Shown: positions 54,450-63,266 of the stretch, piece after piece
Layout: each line of letters starts with the position of its first letter
Position numbering within the stretch: the stretch's first letter is position 1
Assembly (NCBI RefSeq): GCF_001890385.1
Contig: NZ_CP018221.1
Location: 1,599,501 to 1,663,500, forward strand
Direction: 5' to 3'
DNA: 64,000 nucleotides
From: Tardibacter chloracetimidivorans
GTDB taxonomy: Bacteria > Pseudomonadota > Alphaproteobacteria > Sphingomonadales > Sphingomonadaceae
Notes under the pieces: generated by a model
Databases searched by the model: none
What the model was told of the DNA's origin: nothing
Seen by the model: the letters and a program-made list of their open reading frames with translations, nothing else
Program-made: the position numbers and the translations under genes

Positions 54450-54929
54450 TCAGCGCCGCGGCTCAACCGGTGCGCATGACTTTTCCGGCAACATGCGGTC
54501 GATCAGCGTGCTCTCGAACTGCCAGAACGCTTCGTGGACCCGCTCGGCGATCACCCAGCGCCCGTCCTCGATTATCCACCGGTCGCTGTAGCGAAGCCCC
54601 CGGACGAAGACGGGATCTCCAACTTTGGCGGCGCCGGACAGGAAACAGGTGCCGAACAAGCGGCTGGTAGCCGTTTGACCGGTCACGTTGATCTCCATCG
54701 TGGCCACGCTGTGGCAGGCGCGGCCGTAGCCGGTGAAACTTCTGAATCCCTCTTCCAGCTGCGCGTGCCCCCGGAGCGCCATTTCAGCCTGGGTGGCGGA
54801 ACGGAAAACGCCCTCGCGTGCAAAGCAGCGCACCACATTTTCGGGCTCGTGCGCATCGCAGTAGAAAAAATAGAGATCGGCGACTTCGCGGATTCTCATC
54901 CGGTCGATTAGGGTGTCGGGTTCATCCAA
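54450..54929 (-). CDS. SnoaL-like (NTF2-fold) protein
   Basis: The 159-residue protein has the SnoaL-like order: IREVADLYFFYCDAHEPENV, FAREGVFRSATQAEMALRG, CHSVATMEINVTGQTATSRL and SDRWIIEDGRWVIAERV. It probably works with the OYE-type flavoenzyme 13 bases downstream. It is the third SnoaL-like protein of the island. Confidence 0.85.
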   Translation of the reverse strand: MDEPDTLIDRMRIREVADLYFFYCDAHEPENVVRCFAREGVFRSATQAEMALRGHAQLEEGFRSFTGYGRACHSVATMEINVTGQTATSRLFGTCFLSGAAKVGDPVFVRGLRYSDRWIIEDGRWVIAERVHEAFWQFESTLIDRMLPEKSCAPVEPRR

Positions 54930-54993
54930 GATCAGACCCTCCGCATCTTACGAAACGCAACGAGTTTGTACCTAGTCACGAAAACTGACGAAG

Positions 54994-55013
54994 AAGGGCG
55001 CCGGAGCGCCCTT
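54994..55013 (-). terminator. Hairpin terminator after the TonB-dependent receptor
   Basis: AAGGGCGC (54994-55001), loop CGGA, GCGCCCTT (55006-55013), an 8-bp perfect stem. It lies 18 bases beyond the receptor stop on the minus strand, and T-rich sequence follows on that strand. Confidence 0.75.
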
Positions 55014-55030
55014 CCCCATTTCGCTTTGAC

Positions 55031-57343
55031 TTAGAAACGATAGCCAACCGATACTCCGATCTCTCGCGGAGGTGCGTCCGACACATAGGTGGTGAGGCTC
55101 GCGACCGGATCACCACCGTCAATGTAGAACTCGTCCGTCAGGTTTCTGCCCCAGACCGAAACCGATAGCCGGTCGTCAACGTCGCGCCAGGTAATTTTAC
55201 CGGACAGGACACCGACGCCATCCTGATAAGAGAATGGATAGTTCAGGTCCGTTGTGTAATAGCTTGACCTGTACGCATAGTCTCCAGTGAACGACACGCT
55301 TCCGACAGTACCCAGATCAAGATCATAGGTGGCGCCAAAACTTGCGGTCCACTTGGACGTATAAGGGAACTTCAGGAACGACAGATCCGAAGCGCCATTC
55401 GCCTCAACGCCGGTAACATTGGCCACGAAGTCCGTATACTTGGCGTCAAGATAGCCGACCGATCCGCGAAGCGTGAGCGCATCGACTGGCCTTGCCTGCA
55501 TCTCAACCTCAACACCTTGCGTCTTGGCCTTTGCCGCGTTCCTCAACTTTTGGATGAAGAACGGCGGGATGTCGGTCGACTCCGTCACAACGCGCTGCAA
55601 ATCCTGGAACTTGTTCTGGAAGATGGACACGTTGACTCGAAGGCGATTGTCGAAAAAGTCGTTCTTCAGGCCAAGTTCCCACGCCTTCACGGTTTCCGGA
55701 TCAGCGATGGACGACGCTGCCACGGTGGCCGGAACGCCGGTGAATCCTCCGCCGCGATAGCCCGTAGCATAACGCAGATAGATCATATTATTCGGCGTGA
55801 AATTATAGTTTGCCGTCAGATCGTAGGAGAAGTTGTTCCAGGACGCCCGCTCGCTGATGTCCGCCTGAAGCCCGAGAAGGCAGCGTGACCCGCAGGAAAG
55901 GTGCTTCTTGCGATCCCATGTTTGACGACCGCCAGCCGACAGGCTGAAGCCGTCCGCCACTTCGTACTCAGCCCGGCCGAAAATAGCATAGCTGTTTGTT
56001 GAGCCTTCCTGATAGGTCCCGCCCCGGTTACCGAGAATGACCTGGTCATTGAAGCGATCATATTCGTAGTTGAAGAAATATATTCCGACCAGCCAGTTGA
56101 GACGGCCGTCAAGGTCAAGCCCTTCACCGTCATTCGAGGACAAGCGCATCTCATGAGAGAATGAGCGGTAGTTGCCGTCATAGCCTGAATCGATGATCCC
56201 CAGTTCGGTGCCATCAATGTCAGAGAAGGAAACTTCGCGGAAGTGACGATATCCCGTCACCACCGCCAGACCAACGGGTCCGGCATCCACATTGAGGTTG
56301 GAGGCCAGGCTCAGGTTGCGGCTGTCGCGCTTGGGCTGAGGCGCGGCACGCGTCTTGTACTTACTGGTTATCGGAAGCGCGGAGTCGCACAGGCTTGCGC
56401 TATAAGGCGCCGTGCAAGTCAATGTCACGGGCGGAGGCACGACATAGGTCAGGCCAGGTACGACGAGCCGATCCCTGGTGCTCACGTTCCGGTTGCCGGC
56501 ATCTTCGCCCTTGTCAAAATCGATCTGTCCGGTGACGTACCAATCGACGGTTTCGCCAAGATGGGCGAGCAGGCCGACGCGGTACGACTGGAGATCAATG
56601 CCGCCCAATCGTTTGCCGGTCAATATGTTACGCATGTAACCATCTGAGTTCTGATAATTGGCCGAAACGGTCGCAAGCAACTTGCCCGGAACGAGCGGAG
56701 CATCGACATAGCCGCGGAGGTGCACGTTATCGAAGCTGCCGTAATCGGCCTGCACCAGACCACCAAATTCGTCCTTGGGTCGCCGCGTGCGGACGGCCAC
56801 GCCGCCTGCCGGGGAGTTCTTGCCCAGAACCGTGCCCTGCGGACCGCGAAGCACTTCAACCGCCTCAACGTCAAAAAGATTGATATACGCGCCGATCAGC
56901 TGCGCCTGGTAGATTTCATCAATAGTCAGCGCGATGGGCGGCTCCTGGGCCGGATCGCTTGATTTAGTGCCGAAACCGCGAATGAACGGGAACAGTGAAA
57001 CCGGATTGGTCGAGTTGCGCGCCAGCGTGATCGAAGGCGCCAGGGTCGTGACGTCGGAGATGTTGGTGACCCGAGCTTCTGCCAGCCTTGCGCTATCGAT
57101 AGCGGAAATCGCCACCGGCGTTTGCTGGAGGGGTTCCGCGCGGCGGCGCGCCGTCACGATGATATCGGACAGTCCCGCCTGAGACTCGCTCACGACAGAC
57201 GGCTGCGTAGCGGCGGGAGCTTGGGCAAGCTGGTCCTCGCCAGCCTGTTGCGGCTCGACGGCATCCTGCGCGAACGCCGATGTCGCCAACATCGTCGTAC
57301 CGAGTAACGTCAGCATCGAAACGGCGCTTTTTCTCATTTTCAT
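55031..57343 (-). CDS. TonB-dependent outer-membrane receptor
   Basis: The 770-residue protein starts at ATG 57343 after GGAGGGAG. It has a signal peptide ending near ATSAFAQDA, a TonB box (LSDIIVTARRR near 58-68), a plug domain (ISDVTTLAPSITL, VEVLRGPQGTVLGKNSPAGG) and a 22-strand barrel ending in GVSVGYRF with the C-terminal Phe required for outer-membrane insertion. In sphingomonads such receptors take up organic substrates as well as iron complexes. Position in the island and the lack of iron genes favour uptake of the pathway substrate. Confidence 0.96.
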   Translation of the reverse strand: MKMRKSAVSMLTLLGTTMLATSAFAQDAVEPQQAGEDQLAQAPAATQPSVVSESQAGLSDIIVTARRRAEPLQQTPVAISAIDSARLAEARVTNISDVTTLAPSITLARNSTNPVSLFPFIRGFGTKSSDPAQEPPIALTIDEIYQAQLIGAYINLFDVEAVEVLRGPQGTVLGKNSPAGGVAVRTRRPKDEFGGLVQADYGSFDNVHLRGYVDAPLVPGKLLATVSANYQNSDGYMRNILTGKRLGGIDLQSYRVGLLAHLGETVDWYVTGQIDFDKGEDAGNRNVSTRDRLVVPGLTYVVPPPVTLTCTAPYSASLCDSALPITSKYKTRAAPQPKRDSRNLSLASNLNVDAGPVGLAVVTGYRHFREVSFSDIDGTELGIIDSGYDGNYRSFSHEMRLSSNDGEGLDLDGRLNWLVGIYFFNYEYDRFNDQVILGNRGGTYQEGSTNSYAIFGRAEYEVADGFSLSAGGRQTWDRKKHLSCGSRCLLGLQADISERASWNNFSYDLTANYNFTPNNMIYLRYATGYRGGGFTGVPATVAASSIADPETVKAWELGLKNDFFDNRLRVNVSIFQNKFQDLQRVVTESTDIPPFFIQKLRNAAKAKTQGVEVEMQARPVDALTLRGSVGYLDAKYTDFVANVTGVEANGASDLSFLKFPYTSKWTASFGATYDLDLGTVGSVSFTGDYAYRSSYYTTDLNYPFSYQDGVGVLSGKITWRDVDDRLSVSVWGRNLTDEFYIDGGDPVASLTTYVSDAPPREIGVSVGYRF

Positions 57344-57656
57344 AGCTCCCTCCCCATTTCAGAATTCGTAACTTTCGCCCGCATCGCAGGGTCGTTGTCA
57401 GGTAATTTCTAACCCAATGCGATAACGATCGTCTTTACCTTGACTGAAAGGGTCGTTGCTCAACGCGGAATTACACATATCACTCGGTTTCCCGGCGCTA
57501 TTATAATGGTAGCAGTAGGTAAATCTCGGAATTCGCTGCATGGTAGAGCAGTTTTGCGCCATTGCCTGCGGACCCGGTCATATTTCGCGCAGACGCAGAT
57601 TGGGCAGTCTTTTTCGTCAGACCTTTTGACAGACCCAAGAAAGAAGGAGCGGAGTC
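57344..57656. other. Divergent promoter region of the receptor and gloB-like genes (313 bp)
   Basis: The stretch contains the palindrome ACGATCGT near 57428 and AT-rich blocks suited to promoters in both directions. TTTTGACAGACCCAAGAAAG near 57625 precedes the gloB-like ribosome binding site. No gene is supported. Confidence 0.4.
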
Positions 57657-58433
57657 TTGCACGATCTGGAAGTTCGACAATTTGCCTGCCTTGACGATAA
57701 CTATGGCTACCTTGTGCACGTGGTCGGCACGGAAATAACAGCGGCCATCGACACGCCCGACGCAGGGGCGATCACATCTGAGCTCGACAGCCGCGGCTGG
57801 CGCTTGACGCATATCCTCAACACGCATTGGCATCCCGATCATGCCGGAGGGAACGAAGCGCTGAAACAGCGCTACGGCGCAGTGGTGGTCGCGCCAGCCG
57901 ATTTGGAACAGCGGATCGCCAATGTGGATATAGCCGTTGGCGACGGAGACGTCGTCGACCTGGGTGGAGTTCAGGCATCGATCCTTGCCTTGCCTGGGCA
58001 CACGACCGATCATATCGCCTATTGCTTCAAAGACGCGAGTATCGCGTTTGTAGGGGATGTTCTGTTCCCCTTGGGGTGCGGCCGGCTGTTTGAGGGCTCT
58101 CCCGCTCAAATGCATGACTCCCTCCAGAAGCTGGCGTCGCTGCCGGAGGATACGGTGATTTACAGCGCACATGAGTATACTGCGGCCAATGCGCATTTTG
58201 CCCTTACCGTCGAACCGGAAAATACTGATCTCGCGGCTCGGGTAGCGCACATCCACCGCCTTCGGGAAAAGGACGTACCAACCGTCCCGACAACCATCGG
58301 GGAAGAGTTGCGAACCAACCCGTTTTTGCGCACGGGCTCGTCGGCGATAAGGCAGAGGCTGGGCATGGAGGGATGCGACGATGTCGCGGTTTTCGCGGAA
58401 GTGCGAGCGCGCAAGGACAATTTCAGAGGCTAA
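57657..58433 (+). CDS. gloB: Hydroxyacylglutathione hydrolase-like (glyoxalase II) metallo-beta-lactamase-fold protein
   Basis: The 258-residue protein starts at TTG 57657 with GGAGCGGAG upstream. It has the glyoxalase II metal site His57-x-His59-x-Asp61-His62 (THWHPDHAGG), His115 (LPGHTTDHIAY), Asp134 (FVGDVLFPLGCGRLFEG) and His172 (SAHEYTAANAHFAL), and the C-terminal tail where glyoxalase II binds glutathione. It hydrolyses S-2-hydroxyacylglutathione to a 2-hydroxy acid. The glyoxalase I-like gene is at 62799, and the two bracket a Rieske oxygenase and an FAD-linked dehydrogenase. Confidence 0.92.
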   Translation: MHDLEVRQFACLDDNYGYLVHVVGTEITAAIDTPDAGAITSELDSRGWRLTHILNTHWHPDHAGGNEALKQRYGAVVVAPADLEQRIANVDIAVGDGDVVDLGGVQASILALPGHTTDHIAYCFKDASIAFVGDVLFPLGCGRLFEGSPAQMHDSLQKLASLPEDTVIYSAHEYTAANAHFALTVEPENTDLAARVAHIHRLREKDVPTVPTTIGEELRTNPFLRTGSSAIRQRLGMEGCDDVAVFAEVRARKDNFRG

Positions 58434-58578
58434 AGCGGCGTGCGCCAGATCGGAGCCGCCTGCGCCGCGAGGATTTCGCGGCTGTGGGCAGGAGGCGAGC
58501 GCAGGGCGTAGCGGTGGCTACGATCGAGTCCGTCACAGGACAACGCAGGTGGTTCAGATCTGACCCACGCCGCTCTAG

Positions 58579-59428
58579 GGTTGAGACTCAATCAGAGCCA
58601 GAAAGCCACAGCGGCAGCGAGGCTTACGGCTGAGAGGAAGTTTCGTGCAAGCTTGTCGTAGCGAGTAGCGATCCGGCGGAAATCCTTGAGGCGGCAGAAC
58701 ATAGCCTCGACCCGCCAGCGATCTTTGTAGCGGCGTTTGTCATATTGGATCGGGCGCTTGCGGTTGCGGCGGCCGGGGATCACCGGGGTCGTGCCCTGTT
58801 CGCGCAGGATGGTCCTAATGCGATTGGCGTCGTAGCCGCGGTCGGCGATCACCCGCTTCATTCCCGCTGTTTCGTTGATGAGCAGGTCGGCGCCCTTCAC
58901 GTCCGATGTGTTGCCGGGCGTCAGGACGAGACGAAGCGGCCGTCCGAGGACGTCGACAAGGGCGTGGATCTTTGTTGTCCGGCCGCCACGCGAGATCCCA
59001 ATGGCATTGGCTCGCGCCCCCCCTTTGCCCCACCGGCGCTACGGTGAGCCTTGATGTAGCTGCTATCGATCTGCCCGGTCTCGGCGATCCAGCCTTCTTC
59101 GGTCAGTGCAGCCAGGATGCGTGTCCAGATGCCCCGCCGGCTCCACCTGTTCCATCGGTTGTAGACCGTCGTCGCCGGCCCGTATTCGGCGGGGCAATCT
59201 GCCCAGCGACCGCCGCACTTGAGCATGTGAACGATGCCGGAGATCACCCGCCGGTCATCAACACGTCGTGCTCCTGGCTGGTTCTTGGGCAAGTGGAGCT
59301 CGATTGCTGTCCACGCTTCATCCGATAGCCAGAACAACGAACGCGACATCCCCAAGGCCTCCTCTTCAGCGAAAACGCCTTGAATCAATGAGACCAACGA
59401 TTTTCAAGAGGCTGATTGAGTTTGGACC
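58579..59428 (-). mobile_element. IS5-family insertion sequence, IS427 group (850 bp)
   Basis: CTAG at 58575-58578 and 59429-59432 is the target duplication. The ends are imperfect inverted repeats (GGGTTGAGACTCAATCAG against GGGTCCAAACTCAATCAG), about 14 of 18 matching. The transposase is split in two frames, as in the IS427 group. It lies between gloB and the Rieske ferredoxin gene, right at the ferredoxin stop codon. Confidence 0.9.
58592..59349 (-). CDS. IS5-family transposase in two frames
   Basis: The first frame starts at ATG 59349 (MSRSLFWLSDEAWTAIELHL) and carries GRWADCPAEYGPATTVYNRW, the N-terminal part, and the first catalytic Asp in QIDSSYIKAHRSAGG. The second frame gives the core IHALVDVLGRPLRLVLTPGN, GMKRVIADRGYDANRIR and YKDRWRVEAMFCRLKDFRRI with the last Asp and Glu. 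They meet at a run of seven G (minus strand) near 59016-59022, a likely programmed slip. The fused protein has about 252 residues. Confidence 0.88.
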
Positions 59429-59761
59429 CTAGGGTTTTTTCAAAACGCTATCGGGGATTTCCACTTCGACGATGCCGTCTTTGACTCGTGTCCGGTACAC
59501 CGGAAGCGCCCCGCAAGCGGCAGCGCCAACCACCTTCCCGTCAGACAGCCGAAACCGGATCCCGTGTAGCGAGCATTGAACGATCGTGCCGGCCAATCTC
59601 CCCATCGAGAGTGGCGAACCGGCATGCGGACATATGTTCGACGCGCCGAAGAACTCCCCGCAAACGCGGGCGATAAGAATCTGCCGCCCCGCAACCTCCA
59701 CCCCGCGCAGGCAATCCCCTTCAAACGCCGAGACTGGGAGGGCGGGGAAGTATCTCTTCAT
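59429..59761 (-). CDS. Rieske [2Fe-2S] ferredoxin
   Basis: The 110-residue protein has one Rieske site, Cys44-x-His46 (NICPHAGSP) and Cys63-x2-His66 (VQCSLHGIRF), and no membrane helix. It should carry electrons to the Rieske oxygenase encoded 98 bases upstream. The start ATG 59761 follows a weak GAAG site; a TTG lies just before it. The stop TAG coincides with the CTAG duplication of the IS5 element, so its 3' neighbour was displaced. No reductase gene is present in the window. Confidence 0.92.
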   Translation of the reverse strand: MKRYFPALPVSAFEGDCLRGVEVAGRQILIARVCGEFFGASNICPHAGSPLSMGRLAGTIVQCSLHGIRFRLSDGKVVGAAACGALPVYRTRVKDGIVEVEIPDSVLKKP

Positions 59762-59859
59762 CAACGGAACTTCGACATTGGCGACCGGACGAGATTGCGT
59801 TTCTTAAAAAAATGGGTGGCCGAGACCACCCAAACGGGAGATTGCAGCGCCGTCGCCTT

Positions 59860-61275
59860 TCAGCTTCGGTCGAATCCCATCAACTTGTCATAGACTTCAT
59901 AAAAATGCGCGATCTGCGCTTCGGCACGAGGCGCCAGAGTAAGAAAATCCTTGCCCGCCGCCGCTGCCTTAAAGCCTTTCTGAACAGCGATCATGTTGGC
60001 CATATCCTGATCGACGAGATGCCCGAGCGGCCCAAGCTGAGGATAGTCCATTCCCTTTTCGTCAAAGTCGATCTCAACGACCTCGGCTGGCGGGGGCAGT
60101 TTGCCATCGGCCGGTATAGGCTGCAGCACCCTGATTTCCATGGTCGACGCCTCGGGATCGTTTTCATACGGCAGAAAACGATACCACCAGGGAAGCATCT
60201 CGCCCCACCAGGGGTGGAAATTGGGAAATACCGCATATTTCGCCATGTCGAGGAAATATGCCGGAGCCCGGCCGGAAAAATCCCTGCCCGTCGCTTGCTC
60301 CAGCCGTCGCCGAATTTGTTCGGCGGCATAGCGCCGCGCATCCGGCCCCGTCTGTCCGCGATCGGCAGGCGGAGCCTCAAAACCATATGCGCTGCAAAAT
60401 ACCCGCAATCCTTCGTGGGTGCTTACCCGATCGGCAATATAGGGGTCCACAACCATCCCCGGCGTGATGAGCCGGTTAACCCGCGCATTCTCTTCCTCCC
60501 AGCAATCGATCTGCGTGAGGGCCGATCCGAACATCGGCATGCCGTCCGCGTGGGTTTCCACGACATGATAGGCTTCGTTGAACGCCTCCTGCGCGGACTT
60601 CCAGTTACAACGCACCTTTTTCCGAACATGCAGGGCGGTGTAACGATCTTCCTGCGGACAATCGACCCAATGCCGCGCAAGCGGCCCTAGAAATGTCTCG
60701 AAAGGCTCGGCGTTCACATCGGGATTGATGAAAACATTCCCACCCCAGCGCGCAGTGGGCACTTCAGCCAGACTATATTGGGCGCGGTCGACGTTGGGGA
60801 ACTCCTGCTCGAAGGGAATCCAGTTGAGCTTGCCATCGAGGCCATAGGTCCATCCATGGAATGCACATTGAAGATGGCCGCCCGATCCCTTCTTGTCGCA
60901 AAGCTTGCGTCCCCGATGCCTGCAGGAATTGTGGAACGCCTTGAATTCGCTGGGACCGGAGCGCACGACGACAAAGGACATCCCGACCACGTCGTAGGAT
61001 ATCCGGTCTCCCACATTGGGAATATCTTCTTCCCGGCAAGCGACTTGCCAATGCTTTTTCCAGATTTTTTCGATCTCCTGATCGAAAATATCTTTGGAAT
61101 AATAGCGATCGTAAGTGATCAGCCTGGGTGCAGGTTGGTGGTTTCCCTGTTCCTGCACGATGGGAGGCAAAGGCACATCATCAGCCTTCAGGATGTCGGC
61201 ATAGGTCGGCACATCCTCGATCCGCGAGCCAGGATCGGGTTTGCCATAATCGATGTGATAATACTGATAAACCAT
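59860..61275 (-). CDS. Rieske non-haem iron oxygenase, large (alpha) subunit
   Basis: The 471-residue protein starts at ATG 61275 (MVYQYYHIDYGKPDPG). It has the Rieske cluster Cys118-x-His120 (SCRHRGRKLC) and Cys137-x2-His140 (LQCAFHGWTYG), and the mononuclear iron site E-x2-H-x4-H in NEAYHVVETH (His237, His242). Family members hydroxylate or dihydroxylate rings, or demethylate. No small (beta) subunit lies nearby, as for alpha-only oxygenases such as those acting on steroids and methoxylated aromatics. The ferredoxin gene follows it on the same strand. Confidence 0.94.
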   Translation of the reverse strand: MVYQYYHIDYGKPDPGSRIEDVPTYADILKADDVPLPPIVQEQGNHQPAPRLITYDRYYSKDIFDQEIEKIWKKHWQVACREEDIPNVGDRISYDVVGMSFVVVRSGPSEFKAFHNSCRHRGRKLCDKKGSGGHLQCAFHGWTYGLDGKLNWIPFEQEFPNVDRAQYSLAEVPTARWGGNVFINPDVNAEPFETFLGPLARHWVDCPQEDRYTALHVRKKVRCNWKSAQEAFNEAYHVVETHADGMPMFGSALTQIDCWEEENARVNRLITPGMVVDPYIADRVSTHEGLRVFCSAYGFEAPPADRGQTGPDARRYAAEQIRRRLEQATGRDFSGRAPAYFLDMAKYAVFPNFHPWWGEMLPWWYRFLPYENDPEASTMEIRVLQPIPADGKLPPPAEVVEIDFDEKGMDYPQLGPLGHLVDQDMANMIAVQKGFKAAAAGKDFLTLAPRAEAQIAHFYEVYDKLMGFDRS

Positions 61276-61408
61276 GACGGCTCCCATCACTGCAATCCGA
61301 TCCCGAACCGGGTCGGTCCTTTGGCCGCATTATGGAACGAGAAGCCGCCCCGGCAACGTTCCCCATGTGCACTTGCGATTAGCCCGGCCTGCACGGCGGG
61401 TGGCGCGT

Positions 61409-62815
61409 TCAAAGCATGACGTCGGGGTTAAGGCGACGGTCGGGGTCGAATGCGTCGCGCATGCGTCGCATCGCGGCCATTTCGCCCTCGCTCAGATATT
61501 TGCGAAGGAATTGCCGCTTCAATGTCCCGATGCCATGCTCTGCCGTGATCGCTCCGTGGTGGCGGGCCAGAACGTCGAATACGATTTCCTCGATCTCGGC
61601 GGTGCGTTCCACCGTTTCTTCGCCGATGCCGATACCCAGGTGAATGTTGTTGTCACCCAGATGCCCGAAGGTAGTGCCGCGAACCTGCGGAAAACGTTGT
61701 CGAAGAGCGGCATAAGCCTCCTCGACTACTTGCTCTATTGATCCAAGTTCGGCTGAAATATCAAAGGAAACGATCTTGCCGAACTCGCGCACGATTATTT
61801 CCGAGCCTTCGCGCACATGCCATAGGTCGCGGCGTTGCTTCTCCGAGCTTGCAACCACCCCGTCGACAACAAGGTCCTGCTGCGTCGCCTGATGGACGAA
61901 CCGCTCGAAAGCGGCTTCGTCAGCTTCCTGGTCGTTACCCATGCTTTCCACCAGCACGTAGTAGGAGTGGCCGGGCTCCAGTGGCCGGCGGCCGCTGTTG
62001 CTGGCGGCCATCAGATCGTAATAGTCGCGCCACATGACCTCAAACGCGCTCAGCGTCGGCATGGCCCGCGCAAGATTGAGCAGGCTGAGAACCTTGCTCA
62101 TGCCATCCACGGCAACAAGAGCGACCGACTGCGTCGTGGGCATGGCGACAAGCTTCACGACCGCTTTGGTGACAATGCCGATCGTACCTTCGGTTCCGGT
62201 AAAGAGCTGCTTCAGGTCATAGCCTGTATTGTTTTTGACCAGACGGTTGAGCGAACTCACGATCGTTCCATCCGCCAGCACGCCCTCCACTCCGAGGAGG
62301 TTCTGCCGCGTCATGCCCCAGCGCACGACATGGTTGCCACCAGCGTTGGTTGATATGGTGCCGCCAAGGGTGGCGCTCCCCTTTGCGCCAAGATCGACCG
62401 GATAGAAAAGGCCGCGCGCCTCCGCCGCCTCATGCAGAGCCTGAATCGGCACCCCTGCCTGCACCACCGCAAGCTGGTCCACTTCGCAAATCTCTTCGAT
62501 CCGGTTCATCCGTTCAAGTGAGACAACGATGGAATCGGGTCTGGTGAATGCCCCGCCCGCCACGCCGGTTCGTCCTCCATGCGTCACGATGCAGAAATCA
62601 TGAGCAGCAGCTGCTTCTATCACAGCGGAAAGCTGATGCGCATCGGACGGTCGGGCAATGAAGGGCGACAGGATGGGTACATGGCGAAAGGGATCGCAGG
62701 AACGTGTCTCAAAGTCCGGCCGTTCCAGCAGGCCGCCATCACCAAGAATGGCGGACAGTTCGGCGCGTAGCGATGCCACGCCTTCGCCGCTGGCCAGCTC
62801 AACCATCGGCGCCAT
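61409..62815 (-). CDS. FAD-linked 2-hydroxyacid dehydrogenase (GlcD / D-lactate dehydrogenase type)
   Basis: The 468-residue protein has the FAD-binding type 4 domain with VTHGGRTGVAGGAFTRPD, LGGTISTNAGGNHVVRWGMT and TGTEGTIGIVTKAV, and the C-terminal FAD-oxidase domain ending ITAEHGIGTLKRQFLRKYLS. Relatives oxidise D-lactate, glycolate or 2-hydroxyglutarate. It overlaps the GloA-like gene by 17 bases, which fits oxidation of the 2-hydroxy acid made by a glyoxalase route. It precedes the Rieske oxygenase gene by about 130 bp. Confidence 0.92.
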   Translation of the reverse strand: MAPMVELASGEGVASLRAELSAILGDGGLLERPDFETRSCDPFRHVPILSPFIARPSDAHQLSAVIEAAAAHDFCIVTHGGRTGVAGGAFTRPDSIVVSLERMNRIEEICEVDQLAVVQAGVPIQALHEAAEARGLFYPVDLGAKGSATLGGTISTNAGGNHVVRWGMTRQNLLGVEGVLADGTIVSSLNRLVKNNTGYDLKQLFTGTEGTIGIVTKAVVKLVAMPTTQSVALVAVDGMSKVLSLLNLARAMPTLSAFEVMWRDYYDLMAASNSGRRPLEPGHSYYVLVESMGNDQEADEAAFERFVHQATQQDLVVDGVVASSEKQRRDLWHVREGSEIIVREFGKIVSFDISAELGSIEQVVEEAYAALRQRFPQVRGTTFGHLGDNNIHLGIGIGEETVERTAEIEEIVFDVLARHHGAITAEHGIGTLKRQFLRKYLSEGEMAAMRRMRDAFDPDRRLNPDVML

Positions 62816-63266
62816 CCTGCCGGCTGGTCTGAATCAGCTCGATCGAATAGCCATCCGGGTCTTTGACAAAGGCCATCATAGGACCACCTTCAACCAGCCT
62901 ATATGGCTCTTTCGTGATCGTACCGCCATGCTCGGAAAGAGTCGCTGCCATTTCAGCGACGTCCGGCACTCCCACGGCGATATGCCCATATCCCGTGCCA
63001 TGACTGTAAGGCTCTTCCGCTCCCCAATTATAGGTCAGCTCAAGGGCAGGGCCGGACCCGTAATCGTCGTATGACAGGAACAGGATCGAGAACTTGTGCG
63101 CCTCGAAATCATATCGGTCGAGGATCTTCATCCCCATGCCGTCGCGGTAGAAGCGCAGCGATTCATCGACATCGCGAACCCGAATCATCGAATGCAGGAG
63201 CCGGGGACGACTTGCGTTCATACCCCAGACCCACAGGCGGTCGTCGACGTCCGCCGGATCAGCCAT
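62799..63266 (-). CDS. gloA: Glyoxalase I-like VOC protein
   Basis: The 155-residue protein carries the four metal ligands of glyoxalase I: His25 (LLHSMIRVRDVDESLRFY), Glu76 (ALELTYNWGAEEPYS), His95 (GYGHIAVGVPDV) and Glu143 (DGYSIELIQTS). It should isomerise the hemithioacetal of glutathione and a 2-oxoaldehyde to S-2-hydroxyacylglutathione. The extra N-terminal 20 residues are unusual. The ATG overlaps the end of the crotonase gene by eight bases, and the gene overlaps the FAD-linked dehydrogenase. Confidence 0.9.
   Translation of the reverse strand: MADPADVDDRLWVWGMNASRPRLLHSMIRVRDVDESLRFYRDGMGMKILDRYDFEAHKFSILFLSYDDYGSGPALELTYNWGAEEPYSHGTGYGHIAVGVPDVAEMAATLSEHGGTITKEPYRLVEGGPMMAFVKDPDGYSIELIQTSRQDGADG

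Noticed and set aside
53213..54670. 485-codon plus-strand frame opposite the OYE-type gene
   Set aside because: The OYE-type protein shows complete flavin and Fe-S motifs on the minus strand, so the opposite frame is a shadow.
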